Source of the DNA: Eutreptiella sp. 'Long Island Sound 2002'
Lineage: Eukaryota > Euglenozoa > Euglenophyceae > Eutreptiales > Eutreptiaceae
NCBI GenBank assembly: GCA_964036045.1
Contig: OZ038379.1
Location: 79,897,429-79,961,428, forward strand
DNA: 64,000 bases
Direction: 5' to 3'
The translations under genes were made by a program, and so were the position numbers. A model generated the notes under the pieces. It was not told the origin of the DNA. It ran no database searches and was given only the letters and a program-made list of their open reading frames with translations. Shown piece by piece: positions 21,235 to 32,375 of the stretch (within the stretch, counting starts at the first letter, position 1; every line of letters begins with the position of its first letter).

Positions 21235-21390
21235 GGAGGGACAGGGCTTCGAGCCCCGTGAACCCGGCGGACTCCGCCACCAGGCTGGAGGTGTGTCATG
21301 AAGGGCCCTCCACTAGGTCCCGGTGGGGAGCATATCACCTGGCACGACCAGGTGGCCCCCCGGAGCCGAAAGGCCTCTAGTACCCGAAAC
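21235..21390 (+). ncRNA. Conserved folded GC-rich segment, copy A
   Basis: Several nearly perfect hairpins follow in series: ACAGGGCT-TCG-AGCCCCGT (21240-21260), GGCGG-ACT-CCGCC (about 21269-21281), and ACCTGG-CACGA-CCAGGT (about 21339-21355), with a GGAGCCGAAAGGCC end. The same hairpins occur at 27905-28055. No known ribozyme core was matched. It may be a structured untranslated region of the element. Confidence 0.4.
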
Positions 21391-22229
21391 CTCAATCCTC
21401 AGACCTCCAACCCCTTTCATTTCCAACGGCAAATGATTATGCACTACCCCAGGGTTTGGGGGGGGGGGGGCAACAGTAGCATGCATGTATGGATGCAGTC
21501 AATGTAGAATATATGGCTCGATGTGTTAACGAATGTCCGTAGCTGTATAGCAGGGTTGGTACAATACAATACGTGTAATGTAACATTTTTCTCAGATACC
21601 GTAAATGTATTGTAATGTATTATATCCGCCCGAATCTCATGGTCAAATTAAGTATCCTTTTCAGGATACTCAAAGGATCTCAACGAGAATTGGGGGAAAT
21701 CCATGCCTTGTCTTTGCTCGAACAATCCGATTTCTCTAAAACAGACTACATCCATGGCTCTGGCAGGCATGACTTGTCTTTGCTAGAACAATCCTTTTCC
21801 TCTAAAACAGACCATATGAATGGCTCAGGATGGGCTTCTGAAAACTGCAATACAATTTCAGAACACTCTCCTGCAACACGTCTGAAAAACCTGCAAAAGG
21901 TCTCCCAACCTAGGGGAAAATTCTGTATACGGTTTCAATACCGGCAGTGTGGCGTGCCTGTGCCAGTGAATGAGTGGTGTGCTTGTGTGGAGTACTAGTG
22001 CATATGTAGTCAGTGTAGAGTGTAGAGTGAAGTTCCACCTCAAGAGTCCAAATCACGTCTTCCCAATAAAAGAATATACATAAACGAATAAGGCTTTGTG
22101 GAGAAGGGTCAACCCTGGCAAGCTTTGCACAAAATAATATACAGACTTGGGGTTTCTGACGAACAAGTATCCATGTAATGGGGCACTGAGAAACTCAAAG
22201 CCTAGTAGGGCTGCATTGGACAGAACACT
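21391..22229. other. AT-richer 3' non-coding part of copy A
   Basis: Starts with a 12-14 base G run near 21460, then AT-rich sequence with a short internal duplication (CTTGTCTTTGCTCGAACAATCC / CTTGTCTTTGCTAGAACAATCC, about 21707 and 21774). Aligns to 28110-28915 in copy B. No gene is seen. Confidence 0.5.
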
Positions 22230-22512
22230 CAAATACTCAAATGACACTGACAGCACGCGCAAACACTCAAATAAGGGTCACAGCACGCCAGTCACACCAC
22301 GCATGAACACTCAGATGACACCCACAGCACGCGCGAACACTCAAATGACACTCACAGCACACGCCCAGACTCAAATGACACCCACAGCACGCGCGAACAC
22401 TCAAATGACATTGACAGAAAACGCCGACACTCAAATTACACTCGCCGCAGCCGCCAACACTCAACTGACAATCCCAGCACTCGCATACACTCAAATGACA
22501 CTCACAGCACCT
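22230..22512. repeat. 30-bp minisatellite, copy A
   Basis: About nine imperfect 30-bp units built on AACACTCAAATGACACTCAC followed by AGCACGCGCG. The plus frame reads ten-residue repeats such as NTQMTPTARA. The same array occurs in copy B with more units. Confidence 0.85.
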
Positions 22513-22907
22513 TCTTCTTCTGGTGCCCCCTTTTCGTCTTCTTCGTTCTCACTCCTCAGTCTTATTCTATTCTGAAGCTTCTCCATTGTCTTCTGTGTTA
22601 TTCTTAACGTCTCTTTGATCACCTTCGCCTCTTCCGCTCCTTCTTGTATTCCTTCACCTTCTTTCTCTCTTCATATTCTTCCCTGCTGTTCTTCTTATTC
22701 TTCTTCTTCACTTGCTTCTCGTGTTGCCCTGCACACGTAGAAGAGGCAAACAAATTTAACCGCTAAAGTTAACAACACGAAATTCAAATCAACTTCATTG
22801 CAAATTCTATAAAGTTCCTTAGACTTCTCTCTACCATATTTCATTTTCTTGTGTCTTTAGTGTCGTCGACCTGTTCGCAGTCGCCCCTGCGGCGATTTGC
22901 GCTACCT
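22513..22907. other. Pyrimidine tract and conserved 3' end of copy A
   Basis: CT-rich DNA (TTCTTCTTATTCTTCTTCTTC near 22689-22709) followed by about 170 bp nearly identical to 29575-29748 and ending GATTTGCGCTACCTG. The shared end marks the 3' terminus of the unit. Copy B starts within a few bases. Confidence 0.7.
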
Positions 22908-22931
22908 GTTGCGGGCGAGCCGCCCGCCCGC

Positions 22932-23454
22932 CCCCTTCCAACCAACCCGGTGTACGAAGGCACAAGGCCGACCCCCCCGTACGCCGTCGTGTGCGAGGCG
23001 TTCCCCAGGGAACCCACCTGGTGTCCCATCCTCCAACCAGCCACGCACGCACCCCGCTGCTGGGCCAGCCCGCACCTGCCCACCCCCCTCTGCACGACCA
23101 GGGGTGCCCACCACAGAGGGCAGGTTCTCTGGCAAGAGCGCCCGGGCACGCCCCTGCTCCTCCTCGTCGTGACGACTCGCGGGGACCCGGAGCGGGTCCT
23201 GGAAATCACCCCCACCCACCTCTACGGGGCAGCGCCCGTGCCCTGCCGCCCCCTCCCGGCGCGCGAGGCGCGGGACAGGGTGCACGCGTTCCTGCGTACA
23301 TAGGAGGTCACCGCCGTTACGGGGGTCCACCTTGTGCGGCTCCCCCCGGCATCGCCCGACAACCCCCGGGGGCCCAGGGCCCTGAGCTCCGCCCCAGACT
23401 GAGAGCTGTGGCGCGACGTGTGGGCCACGTGGCTTGCCCGCGTCCCGCACTAGT
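22932..23454 (+). pseudogene. ORF1-like protein fragment, copy B
   Basis: Reads NPVYEGTRPTPPYAVVCEAF, TPLLLLVVTTRGDPERVLEI and RDRVHAFLRT, with stops TAG at 23301-23303 and TGA near 23401 before the final TAG at 23452-23454. It corresponds to the C-terminal half of the 16060-17138 ORF. Here the central part is in one frame, which shows that the copy A frameshifts are secondary. Function unknown. Confidence 0.5.
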
Positions 23455-23599
23455 GCCAATGGATGACCACGACCCCCTGCCCACACGGAACCAACACCAC
23501 CGCCAGCCCCCCCTTCCCCTCTCCCTCCATCCCGAGCAGCACTCCACGGCACTGCCCACGGCGCACCACTGATGCACTCGGAGGTAGTGGAACAGACAC

Positions 23600-24740
23600 G
23601 CCTGCCGCCTGCATACCTACCAGGGTAACATTGATGTCGGACTCCAATGGCTCCCCCCACCGGGACGACCGCCACCACCTCCGGTCCCGCTCCTGATCCC
23701 CCGTCTCCCCCGGATACGCGGGGGAGAACCTCGCGGACCGCGAGGAACGGCGGCTTGCGGAGGCCGCGGTGCCGGTTGGGCCACCAGCCGGCAGCCGCGG
23801 GCGGCCCCCGCCGGTCCCGGGCCGCCGGTAGAGGAGCCCGTGCCGGCCGAGGAGGCCCCCCCTGCCGCTCCGCCCCCAGAGGAGGCCCCGGGTGCACAAG
23901 GACGGTAGACAGCAACCCCGGCAAGCCGTGCCACGGCCCCGGCCGGCCACGTCGCGCCCCCCGGCACGCCCCCGGGGCAGGGGACAGGCTCAGTGCGCGC
24001 CCCAAGCGCCTCGCCGGAGGCCTCCGCAGCCGCAGCGGAGGGCAGGGAGGGCGCCAAGTACTGCGCCCACCCCAAGCCCAGCCACACCCACACCAGCCCC
24101 CCAAAGCCGTACCTGCCGAAAGCCGCCTTCCTTGAAGGGAGGCCGCGGCCCGTCCGCCCCCCGGCGCCCACACGTACGCCGGCGGACATCACGCTGCCGC
24201 AGCTGCAGCGGCAGCAGGACGCCCGGCGCGTGATCCGGGAGGGGGGGGACGGCGCGCAGGCGGGGCAGGGTACCAGCCATGGCAGTGCGGAGCGAGGGAT
24301 GGGAGGCGACAGGGGGAGCGCCCAAGGACGAACGCAGGGGACACGCGGCAAGGAGCGAAGGCAAGGGCACGGGCAAGGTACCAAGGCCAGAAGCAGCGGA
24401 GGAGGGCAGGCACACGGGGCAGGCCAGAGCGCAAGCGGCGGACGACGAGACGCGGGACACAGCGCACTGAGGGGGCAAGGGCACGAGAAGGACACGGGCA
24501 CGAGGACGGACGCAAGGACGTGAGCAAGGAGCCAAAGCGGGTGCCATCGGTGCGCACAGAGCAGGGCCGGGCACGGTCGGCGGACAAGGACACAGCCAAG
24601 GACACGGACAAAGACGCGGGAAGGGCACGGGCGTCGGCGATACGGGCAAGGACGCGCTTGACAGAGGTCAAGACCCGCGGCACTGGCCAGAGGGCAAAGG
24701 GCCAGGAGTGCGCCCGGGCCAGGGCTTGGAGGCCGTGAGG
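23600..24740 (+). pseudogene. Low-complexity Pro/Ala then Gly/Lys-rich ORF, copy B
   Basis: Counterpart of 17290-18270 in the same order: SDSNGSPHRDDRHHLRSRS, Pro/Ala-rich stretch, KPSHTHTSPPKPYLPKAAFL, then a Gly/Lys/Arg-rich stretch (EGKGTGKVPRPEAAEEGRHT). Frames change several times. Confidence 0.35.
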
Positions 24741-24839
24741 GGACCCAAGGGCAAGGGGGGGAAGGGCAACGTAGGCCCCCGGGGACAGGCAGGGCGGGCA
24801 GGGCATAGGGAGAGGGACGGGGAGCGGGGCACCCCCGCA

Positions 24840-25570
24840 GCCGGACGTCCAGCGGGTGTGTTGCATCCCCCCCCGCATCCAGCAGATGCCGGCGCACCAC
24901 GCCCACCTCTACAACATCGACCCCGACGCGGGGGACCTCATCCCCCCCCAACCCCCTGGACCCCCATATCAGCCGGCCCCCCACCCGCACGGCGGCGCCC
25001 CGCACGGCCCCGCTCCCGTGGCACCAGAGCCGAGGGCGGAGCTGGCGACGATGGCACCTCCCCTGGGGGCAAAGGGGCATGGCGCTGAGCCGGCGCCGCA
25101 GGCGCAGGAGCCGGCACGGGGGCAGAGGGGACGCGGGGCGACTGGGCCCGGGACTTGGACGCGATCCCGGACCCTCTGGGGGGCAAGGGCCCCCCCCCGG
25201 TGACGGAGGTGTACGGGTGGCTTGGCTGGGCCTCATCGGGGACCACCGGGGGGATGAGGAACCGGCCCTCTGATGCCGTGCTCCTCCGGAGGGACGGGGG
25301 GAACCAGGAGGTGCCCCCGAGGGGGTGCGTGGCCCAGGAAGACCACAAAAGGGTCCTCCGGGCCGTTATTTGGGCGGGGTGGCCAGACAGGGAGCCGACG
25401 TGGCCGGCTTTCCTGGAGGGGGGGGGGGGGTGCTCCGCGTCACGGACGCGGAGGCCAGCAACTGGCTCCCTCAGGGCCTGCGCCCTACCCTCACCCACTG
25501 GCGCTACCGCCGGAGGAACCCGCCGCCGCCGCAGCCCGAGCCCCCACACAAGCGGAGGCGCAGGTGGCGG
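24840..25570 (+). pseudogene. His-containing leader and charged Trp-rich domain ORF, copy B
   Basis: Reads MPAHHAHLYNIDPDAGDLIP in frame 24856-25203, then in the frame from 25155 VTEVYGWLGWASSGTTGGMR, NRPSDAVLLRRDGGNQEVPP and VLRAVIWAGWPDREPTWPAF. A G-run frameshift near 25425 leads to VLRVTDAEASNWLPQGLRPT. Comparison with 18434-19143 shows the His run is shorter here and the C-terminal domain is the conserved part. Confidence 0.5.
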
Positions 25571-25799
25571 CCGCGCCCGGCGGCAATGGTCCCGGGCGGC
25601 GGGCAACGGGGGGTGGGAAATGACCAGCGACGCAGGACATCCCCCCGGCGGGCCCGGGCCCGCCGACCGAGAGCACCCCCCCCCACCCCCCCGCTGGTTG
25701 CGCAACAGCGGGATGCGCGCCACCCCCGGTAGGGGAGAGGACGGGAGCCACAAGCGCGCGGACGCGCGCGGCGCGGGGGCCCCACTGACTCGCGGACCG

Positions 25800-27895
25800 C
25801 TAATCACTAACCGCTGACCCAGACCGCCACCTCCAGCACCCACCGGCCCTCCCCCCCCCCAGCCGGTACCACGCGGCAAGGCGACAGCAGCGAGAAGAGC
25901 GGGCGGCCCGAGGGTGAGGGCCCGCACGGCAGCCTGGCGCCGGGAGGGTGGGGGGGAGTGCCCCCCCCCCCCTTTGACAGCTGGCCCCCCGGAGCCGAGA
26001 CCATCAGGCCGCCCCCCCGCAGCCACCGGAGAGCAGCACCCGGAAACCTAGAGGGGGACAGCGAGGAGCCCCCCCCCCCCTCCCCCCCTCTTCCCCCCCC
26101 CCCCCAACCCACGGACAGCCGGAGTCCGGCCAGGGGGCCGCGGCCCCGCACTCCCCCCCGCCCGGCCCGGGGGGAGACCCCCCCCCAAGAAGGCTGCAAC
26201 ATCGAGGAAGGGGCGCCACTGCGGCAGTACGCGCTGCTCTACGCCGCCTGCCCCCAGTCAGCCGCCCGCCAACTGCCGCAATACCAGCAGCAGGCTGTCA
26301 GCCTTGCGCCGGCGCGCAAGGGCAACCCGCGGGCCGCACCTGGACGGCGGCACGCGGACGTGAGCCTGTGCAGTGTGGGGGGCGGGGCAATGACGAGGCG
26401 GCCCGCCTTCGTGCCCGCCCGGGAGGGGCGGGGAGACGGACTGAGGCAGAGAGACCCCCTCGTCCCCCGCCCCACGGGGCCCCCTGGCCGAGCCCCCGAT
26501 GAGGGGCGGCACACCAACCCCCCCCCCCCCCCGCCGCCAGACAGACCCATCAGCGGCCAGCCAGACCGCGCCCAGCGCCCGGGGCTACCAAACAGCCCGG
26601 GCCGCGCATGCGGCAGGGAGGAATGCGCAGCGCCACGCCACCGGCAATGAGGGTGGGGCAGGGCCGGGGCCCACAGGCAACCTCCGCGGAGAAGGGCTGG
26701 CGGGGAATCACGGCGCAGCCCCCCCCCCCCCCCAATCACCCAACTCCCCTCCCTCCAGCCCACGGGATGCCGGTGACGGGACACGGGGGCGCCGGCCCTC
26801 TACCCCATCCAAGGCCAGGGGAAGTTCCCCTGCCCCCAAGGGGACGCCACGGCGCCCGGGGGGGGAACGCTGCTAAGCCAGTACGCCACGCGCCACCACG
26901 CCGCCACCAGGCTGCTGCTACAGAGACCACGACAGGGACGCGGACCCGCGCCAGCACACAAGGTCGCCACGCGGACCACATCCGGGGTCAACACGGGAAC
27001 ATGAACCGCAGCAGTATGGAGGCCACGCCCACCATGAACTGAGCGACACCGATAACACCCGCTTTGGTGCCCGCCCGGGGAAGGCAGAAGGACGAACCGA
27101 GGTAGAGCGCCCCCGCCCTTCGGGGCCTGCGGGCCACTCCCCTGGGGAGGACAGCACACAGCCCCCCCTTCTGCTCCCCTCCAGCCCCGGACGTACGGAC
27201 CCGCCCGAAAAGGGGCCCACGAGTTCAAGCCAGGCATGGGGGAAACGGGAGGGGCTGCCCCCCCCCCAAGCAAGCCAGACAGCGCACGGGACCGAGGCAG
27301 GAACCGCGGAGGGGCACGGACCGAATTGAACGGCCCTACTGGTGCCCTGCACCAGAGCCACGCGAAGTGCCCGTGCCACGCCGACCCGGGGAGGGAGGAA
27401 GGGCGCGGACGCCGCGAGAGCACGAGGGCACACAAACGCAAAGGACACGCGGGGATTACCAGAAGGGCAACCGGACCAAGCCAGCCGAGCGCACAGACCG
27501 CATGGATTTGCGTACCAGCGGGCGAGGATAAGGGACACCCGGACAGGACAACCCGCCACACGCAGCGTGGGGAACGCTGAGCGGGAGAGGGGGAATGGGG
27601 AAGACACAAAAACCGGCACCTGCCCCAGCCTCCCAGACCTGCCGAGAGACCCGCGCACACACGAACAGGGCACTGCACCTGCCAAGCCAGTAGTGGCGCA
27701 TCGAGCCACGCACCAGCCCCGCAGCTAGGCAGCCTCCGCGCCAGCCCAAGGGGGTCCAACTGGCGACAAGCGAGTAGCACGGGCCCGGCAGCACTGGCAC
27801 CCTGGGCAACCACGCATTAGGGGGGCGACAAAGTGGGTAAGTGCCTGCAGCTACGGTTGCTGAGTGGTGCACTCACTGGGGAGTGGCAAACAGGG
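25800..27895. other. GC-rich, C-tract non-coding part of copy B
   Basis: Counterpart of 19144-21230, with long C and G runs (for example about 26077-26104). Open frames on both strands are composition artefacts. No gene is seen. Confidence 0.5.
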
Positions 27896-27899
27896 GAAA

Positions 27900-28060
27900 C
27901 CGGGGAGGGACAGGGCTCCGAGCCCTGTGAATCTGGCGGACTCCGCCACCAGGCTGGAGGTGTGTCATGAGGGGCCCCTAACTAGGTCCTGGTGGGGAGG
28001 ATATCACCTGGCCCGACCAGGTGGCCCCCCGGAGCCGAAAGGCGTCTAGTATCCAAAGTC
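27900..28060 (+). ncRNA. Conserved folded GC-rich segment, copy B
   Basis: Same hairpin series as 21235-21390. The first stem is ACAGGGCT-CCG-AGCCCTGT, a perfect 8-bp pairing where copy A has one mismatch. GGCGG-ACT-CCGCC and ACCTGG-CCCGA-CCAGGT follow, with loop changes (CACGA to CCCGA) outside the stems. Confidence 0.4.
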
Positions 28061-28919
28061 TCAAACCTCAGGCCCCAAACCTCTTTCATTTCCAACAGCA
28101 AATGATTTTGCACTAGCCCAGAGTTTGGGGGGGGGGGGGGGGGGCAACACTAGCATGCATGTATGGATGCAGTCAATGTAGAATATATGGCTCAACGTGT
28201 GAACGAATGTCGGTAGGTGTATAGCAGGGTTGGTACAATACAATACGTGTAATGTAACATATTTCTCAGATACCGTAAATGTATTGTAATGTATCATATG
28301 CGCCCGAATCTCATGGTCAAATTGAATATCCTTTTCAAGATACTCAACGGAACTCAACGAGGGTTGGGGGAAATCAATGTCTTGTCTTTGCTCGAAGAAA
28401 CTCATTCCTCTAAAACAGACTACATCCATGGCTTTGGCAGGCATGACTTGTCTTTGCTAGAACAATCCCAGGCCTCTAAGTCAGACCATATGAATGGCTC
28501 AGGATGGGCTTCTGAAAACTGCAATACAATTTCAGAACACTCTCCTGCAACACGTTTGAAAAGCCTGCAAAAGGTCTCCCAACCGAGGGGAAAATTCTGC
28601 ATTGGGTTTCAATACCGGCAGTGTGGCGTGCCTGTGTCTGTGCTTGTGAATGAGTGGTGTGTTTGTGTGGAGTACTAGTGCATATGTAGTGAGTGAGGTG
28701 CAAAACTGTAGAGTGAAGTTCCACCTCAAGAGTCAAAATCACGTTTTCCCAATAAAAGAATATACACAAAGGAATAAGGCTTCCTGGAGAAGGGTCAACC
28801 CTCGCAAGCCTTGCAGAAAACAAAGGTACAGACTTGGGTTTTGTGACGGACAAGTATCCATGTAATGGGGCGCTGAGAAACTCAAAGCTTAGTAGGGCTG
28901 CATTGCACAGAACACCCAA
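28061..28919. other. AT-richer 3' non-coding part of copy B
   Basis: Starts with an 18-base-class G run near 28126 and aligns with 21391-22229. No gene is seen. Confidence 0.5.
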
Positions 28920-29345
28920 ATACTCAAATGACACTGACAGCACGCACCGACACTCAAAAAACACTCACAGGAAGCCAGTCACAGCACGCACAAACACTCA
29001 GATGACACCCACAGCACGTGCCGACACTCAGATGACACACACAGCCCACGCTGACACTCAAATGACACTCGGAGCACACGCAGTGACTCAAGTGACACTG
29101 ACAACCCACGTCGACACTTAACTGACACCCACAGCACCGCTGACACTCAAATGACACTCACAGCACCTGCCGACCCTCAAATGAAACTCACAGCACGCGC
29201 GAACACTCAAATGACACTCAAAGCAGACACCCACACTCAAATGAAACCCACAGCACACGCGAACACTCAAATAACATTGATGGAACTCACCGACACTGAA
29301 ATGACACTCGCTGCACCCGCAAACACCCAAATGACACTCACAGCA
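28920..29345. repeat. 30-bp minisatellite, copy B
   Basis: About fourteen imperfect 30-bp units of the same type as 22230-22512. The difference in unit number accounts for part of the length difference between copies A and B. Confidence 0.85.
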
Positions 29346-29748
29346 CCTTCTTCCTCTTGTGCCCTCTTTTCGTTTCCTTCGTCTTCACTCCTCAGTCTTC
29401 TTCTATTCCGCCGCTTCTCCATTGTCTTCTGTGATATTTATAACGTCTCTTTGATCACCTTCGCCTCTTCCGCTCCTTCTTCTGTTCCTTCACCTTCTTT
29501 CTCTCTTCGTATTCTTCCCTGCTGTTCTTCTTATTCTTCTTCTTCACTTGCTTCTCCTGTCGCCCTGCACACGTAGAAGAGGCAGAAAAGTTCAACCACT
29601 AAATTTCACCTAACGAAATTCAAATCAACCTCATTGCAAATTCTATAAAGTTCCTTGGATTGCTCTTCATCGTATTTCAATTTCTTGTGTCTTCAGTGTT
29701 GTTGACCTGTTCGCAGTCGCCCGTGCGCTGATTTGCGCTACCTGGCGG
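29346..29748. other. Pyrimidine tract and 3' end of copy B
   Basis: Nearly identical to 22513-22907 and ending GATTTGCGCTACCTG. After it the sequence becomes unrelated AT-rich DNA. Confidence 0.7.
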
Positions 29749-30889
29749 CTGCAACCCACCGCCTGGGATGTGCCATGTAAGGCATTAAAATTTAGTCAAA
29801 TAAACTAAGTAGTGCGCTTCTGAGGTGATTAGTACTTCAGTACTTGTAGGTCAGTAACGGCGACAGAACAGCAACATTTGCTGCAGCGGCACCAGACACA
29901 GCAGAAGATAAGTGTTTGCACCATAAGGAAACATTATCTGTTTTCAACTCGACTTTGTAGCGCATCAATGAGGCATTGATCCCATGTTGAAGTAGAATGC
30001 ACTCAATGACGGTTGGGTGCAATCTGGTACGTGGTTCAGTTTGTTGGCCGGATTCCGAAGAAGCTGTAGATTCGGACACAGTCCGTATGCCCGCGTTTAC
30101 GGGGGCATCTCCTCTAGTTATATATTCAATCGTCTGTGGTAGTTGTTGTCCTCCTGGTGGAAGTTGCGTGTGCTGTGTTTTGTGCTGCTTGGCGGCAGCT
30201 CTGCTGCTGTGCCTTTCGTTCGTGACAAGCGTTTGTGTATCTTTTTTATGGTTCTGCATCCTATGTTCATGTTTTCACTTTCATGTGCCTTTGTGTGTTC
30301 TCCTTGCAGCTTAGCAACGCAATGACTGTTGCCGCCCACAATAACCTCCGCGCCCATAATCATCCTCTCCTCCTACCACATACTACCTCTACAATTCATA
30401 CATCCTTCACCTTGAAATAATACTATGTATAATTAATCCGGAAGAAGTAATGATGATAAGAGAGCCATAATCTAACATGTATAATAATATGGGTATATTA
30501 TGGGACATTAGCTTTGCTTTCGGCATCATTGTATACCCAAACCCACCTCTATTGTGCTTTTGCCTTTTGTTGATCATTTTTGGGAGGAATCGCCAATTGT
30601 ATGACCAAACCCACACGCGGAGTTCATGCTTATCTTTTTTCGACCGCTCACTATCAGTTTGACTATTTGAACCCTTTTCGACGTGTCACCATCCCTTTGA
30701 CTTTTCGAACCCGCATGACCAAAACTTTCCGGGATTTTCTCCTTAGTGTACTTCTACAATTCTTGTAGAGCGCTCCTATATTTCCTTGCCCAGTTAAATT
30801 TGTTTATTAATGGACAATGCCACCGTAGCACATTTCCTTGTCGCCGGGTTTTGCACTTAGTACACTATCTGAATTGACGGTGCGCACAT
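29749..30889. other. AT-rich, no gene recognised
   Basis: Short ORFs only. A local direct repeat TTTGACTATTTGAACCC / TTTGACTTTTCGAACCC lies near 30658 and 30694. No coding motif is seen. Confidence 0.4.
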
Positions 30890-31725
30890 GCAATTGTCCG
30901 TTGTTTTTGTATTTGATGATGCATACAAATGACTTGTAAAAGTTTTGTGTATTCACTTAAGACACATAGGAAGGACATGGAAATGAGAGAGGAGCAATTG
31001 TATTGGGGTTCTGGAGGGGTAGAAGTGGGGAAATGGGAGTGAGAAAGGATCAATTGCTTTATGGATTCAGATAGGTAGAAGTGGGGAAGCGAATGACTTG
31101 TGGGGCGCGGGCAAAGAGGTATGCACTTCTGTGGGACATGGATGTGATGAGGAGATGTGAACAAGGTCAACTATGAGTTGACCCGAAGAACTGGGTCATA
31201 GGTGGCTTAGACCTTCATGCTGCAAGGCAACAGGTTTTGAAACTGTTGCCCAACAGTGTGACGAATAATGCACAAAGATGACAAGGGTGCGGAGATTTCG
31301 ATTCGGATACGTATAAGTGAGGAAAGCAGTGACTTGTGAGAGGCGGGCAGAGAGGTATGCACTTCGTTGAGGCATGGATGTGATGAAGCGATGTGAACAA
31401 GGTAAACTATAACTTGACTAGCTTTTGGGTTGGTTAGAACTTCATGGTGCATGGCAACCGGTTGTGAAACAATTGCCAAACCGTGTGACAGATGGTGCAC
31501 ATAGATGATAACGATGCGAAGAAGGTAGTCTTCGCAAAGAAAAGCAAGTTGGTGTGCGGACTTATGACACATAGAAAGGCAATGGAAAAAACAAAGGTCC
31601 ATTTGCTCTTAAATTTTGGATAGGTAGAAATGCGGAAGCGAATCACTTTTGAGAAGCGGACAAAGAGGTATGCACTTCGTTGAGGCATGGATGTTATGCA
31701 GAGATGCGAACAAGGTAAACTTCAT
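30890..31725. repeat. Imperfect direct repeat, about three units of 240-310 bp
   Basis: CATGGATGTGATGAGGAGATGTGAACAAGGT-type blocks recur near 31137, 31373 and 31686, each preceded by GAGGTATGCACTTC and a GAAGCGAATGACTTGTGAG-like block. Units are diverged and of unequal length. No coding function is seen. Confidence 0.6.
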
Positions 31726-32375
31726 CAATCATAATGCCCCGAGCACAAGCAACATTGTCGTTGCCAAGCTGGGCTCCCCCACTGCTTCAAAGAACAGAGG
31801 GAGAAAGGAGACCGTTGGACTACATCGACATGGAAAGCCCCATCGGCCATGATCAAGTGCGACAAAAGGGACGGCAGATGAAACTACCAAAAATTCGAAA
31901 AGTTGCTGCCAAAATTATCCGCCGGATGTTACCCTGCAAACCCAAGGCCATGTTGGCACTGCGTTGTATCGGCGGTTCGCACGCAACACCGTTGCCTGCT
32001 GCGTGATGAACAATCTGCATGTTCATAGTGCACCCGGCTTGCAGAGGACTGGGTAGGTGACAATTTTGGAAGCGGATCTGTGCTACTACCGAACCACTTA
32101 TGACTAGGATTGGTGCTCCCATGGGTCTGCCACTGACTTGCCCCCTGACGACGAGCGGGAATGGAATGAGGACGAATGGTACGTCACAAACTTCAAGAGA
32201 AATGTTGCCACCTGACGAAGCCAAAGACAAAACAAGGACTTCGCAAACGGATGCTTCAGATGGCATGGTGTTTTTCAACACCAACATCCGGTGTAACGAA
32301 CGCCACTCATTTGACCAAATGGCACGCTTGGAGTACCAACATTTGCTTGTTTTGTTCGATTATTGATTCACACCC
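31726..32375. other. No gene recognised
   Basis: Short ORFs in all frames with no motif. May be part of the decayed sequence that follows. Confidence 0.3.

Larger units (their letters stand above)
16060..22907 (+). mobile_element. GC-rich repeat unit, copy A (putative retroelement, ORF1-like part to 3' end)
   Basis: From about 16596 this unit is homologous, piece by piece, to 22908-29748. Shared items are the YEGTRPTPPYAVVCEAFP ORF, Pro/Ala-rich and Gly/Lys-rich ORFs, a His-rich ORF ending in a charged domain, C-tract DNA, a folded GC segment, a G run, an AT-richer tail, a 30-bp minisatellite, a pyrimidine tract and the same 3' end (GATTTGCGCTACCTG, ending near 22906). Offset grows from about 6315 bp at the 5' side to about 6837 bp at the 3' side through indels. 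No reverse transcriptase lies inside; the LINE directly upstream on the same strand could be its enzyme part. Confidence 0.7.
22908..29748 (+). mobile_element. GC-rich repeat unit, copy B, 5'-truncated, head-to-tail with copy A
   Basis: The sequence from 22908 (TGCGGGCGAGCC) aligns with copy A from about 16596 (TGCGGGCGCGGC), inside the ORF1-like gene, and runs to the same 3' end at about 29748. Copy B thus lacks the 5' part and abuts the 3' end of copy A in the same orientation. Five-prime truncation and a fixed 3' end are typical of target-primed retrotransposition. Insertion at the end of a relative or unequal exchange would both fit. Confidence 0.75.

Noticed and set aside
21235-21390. 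Hammerhead or HDV-like ribozyme
   Set aside because: I looked for CTGATGA plus GAAA and for an HDV-type nested core; neither is present in the needed order.
30865-31688. Minus-strand frames with repeated SLPHFYLSES / CIPLCP text
   Set aside because: They read through a diverged tandem repeat; the similarity between them reflects DNA repetition, not a protein family.
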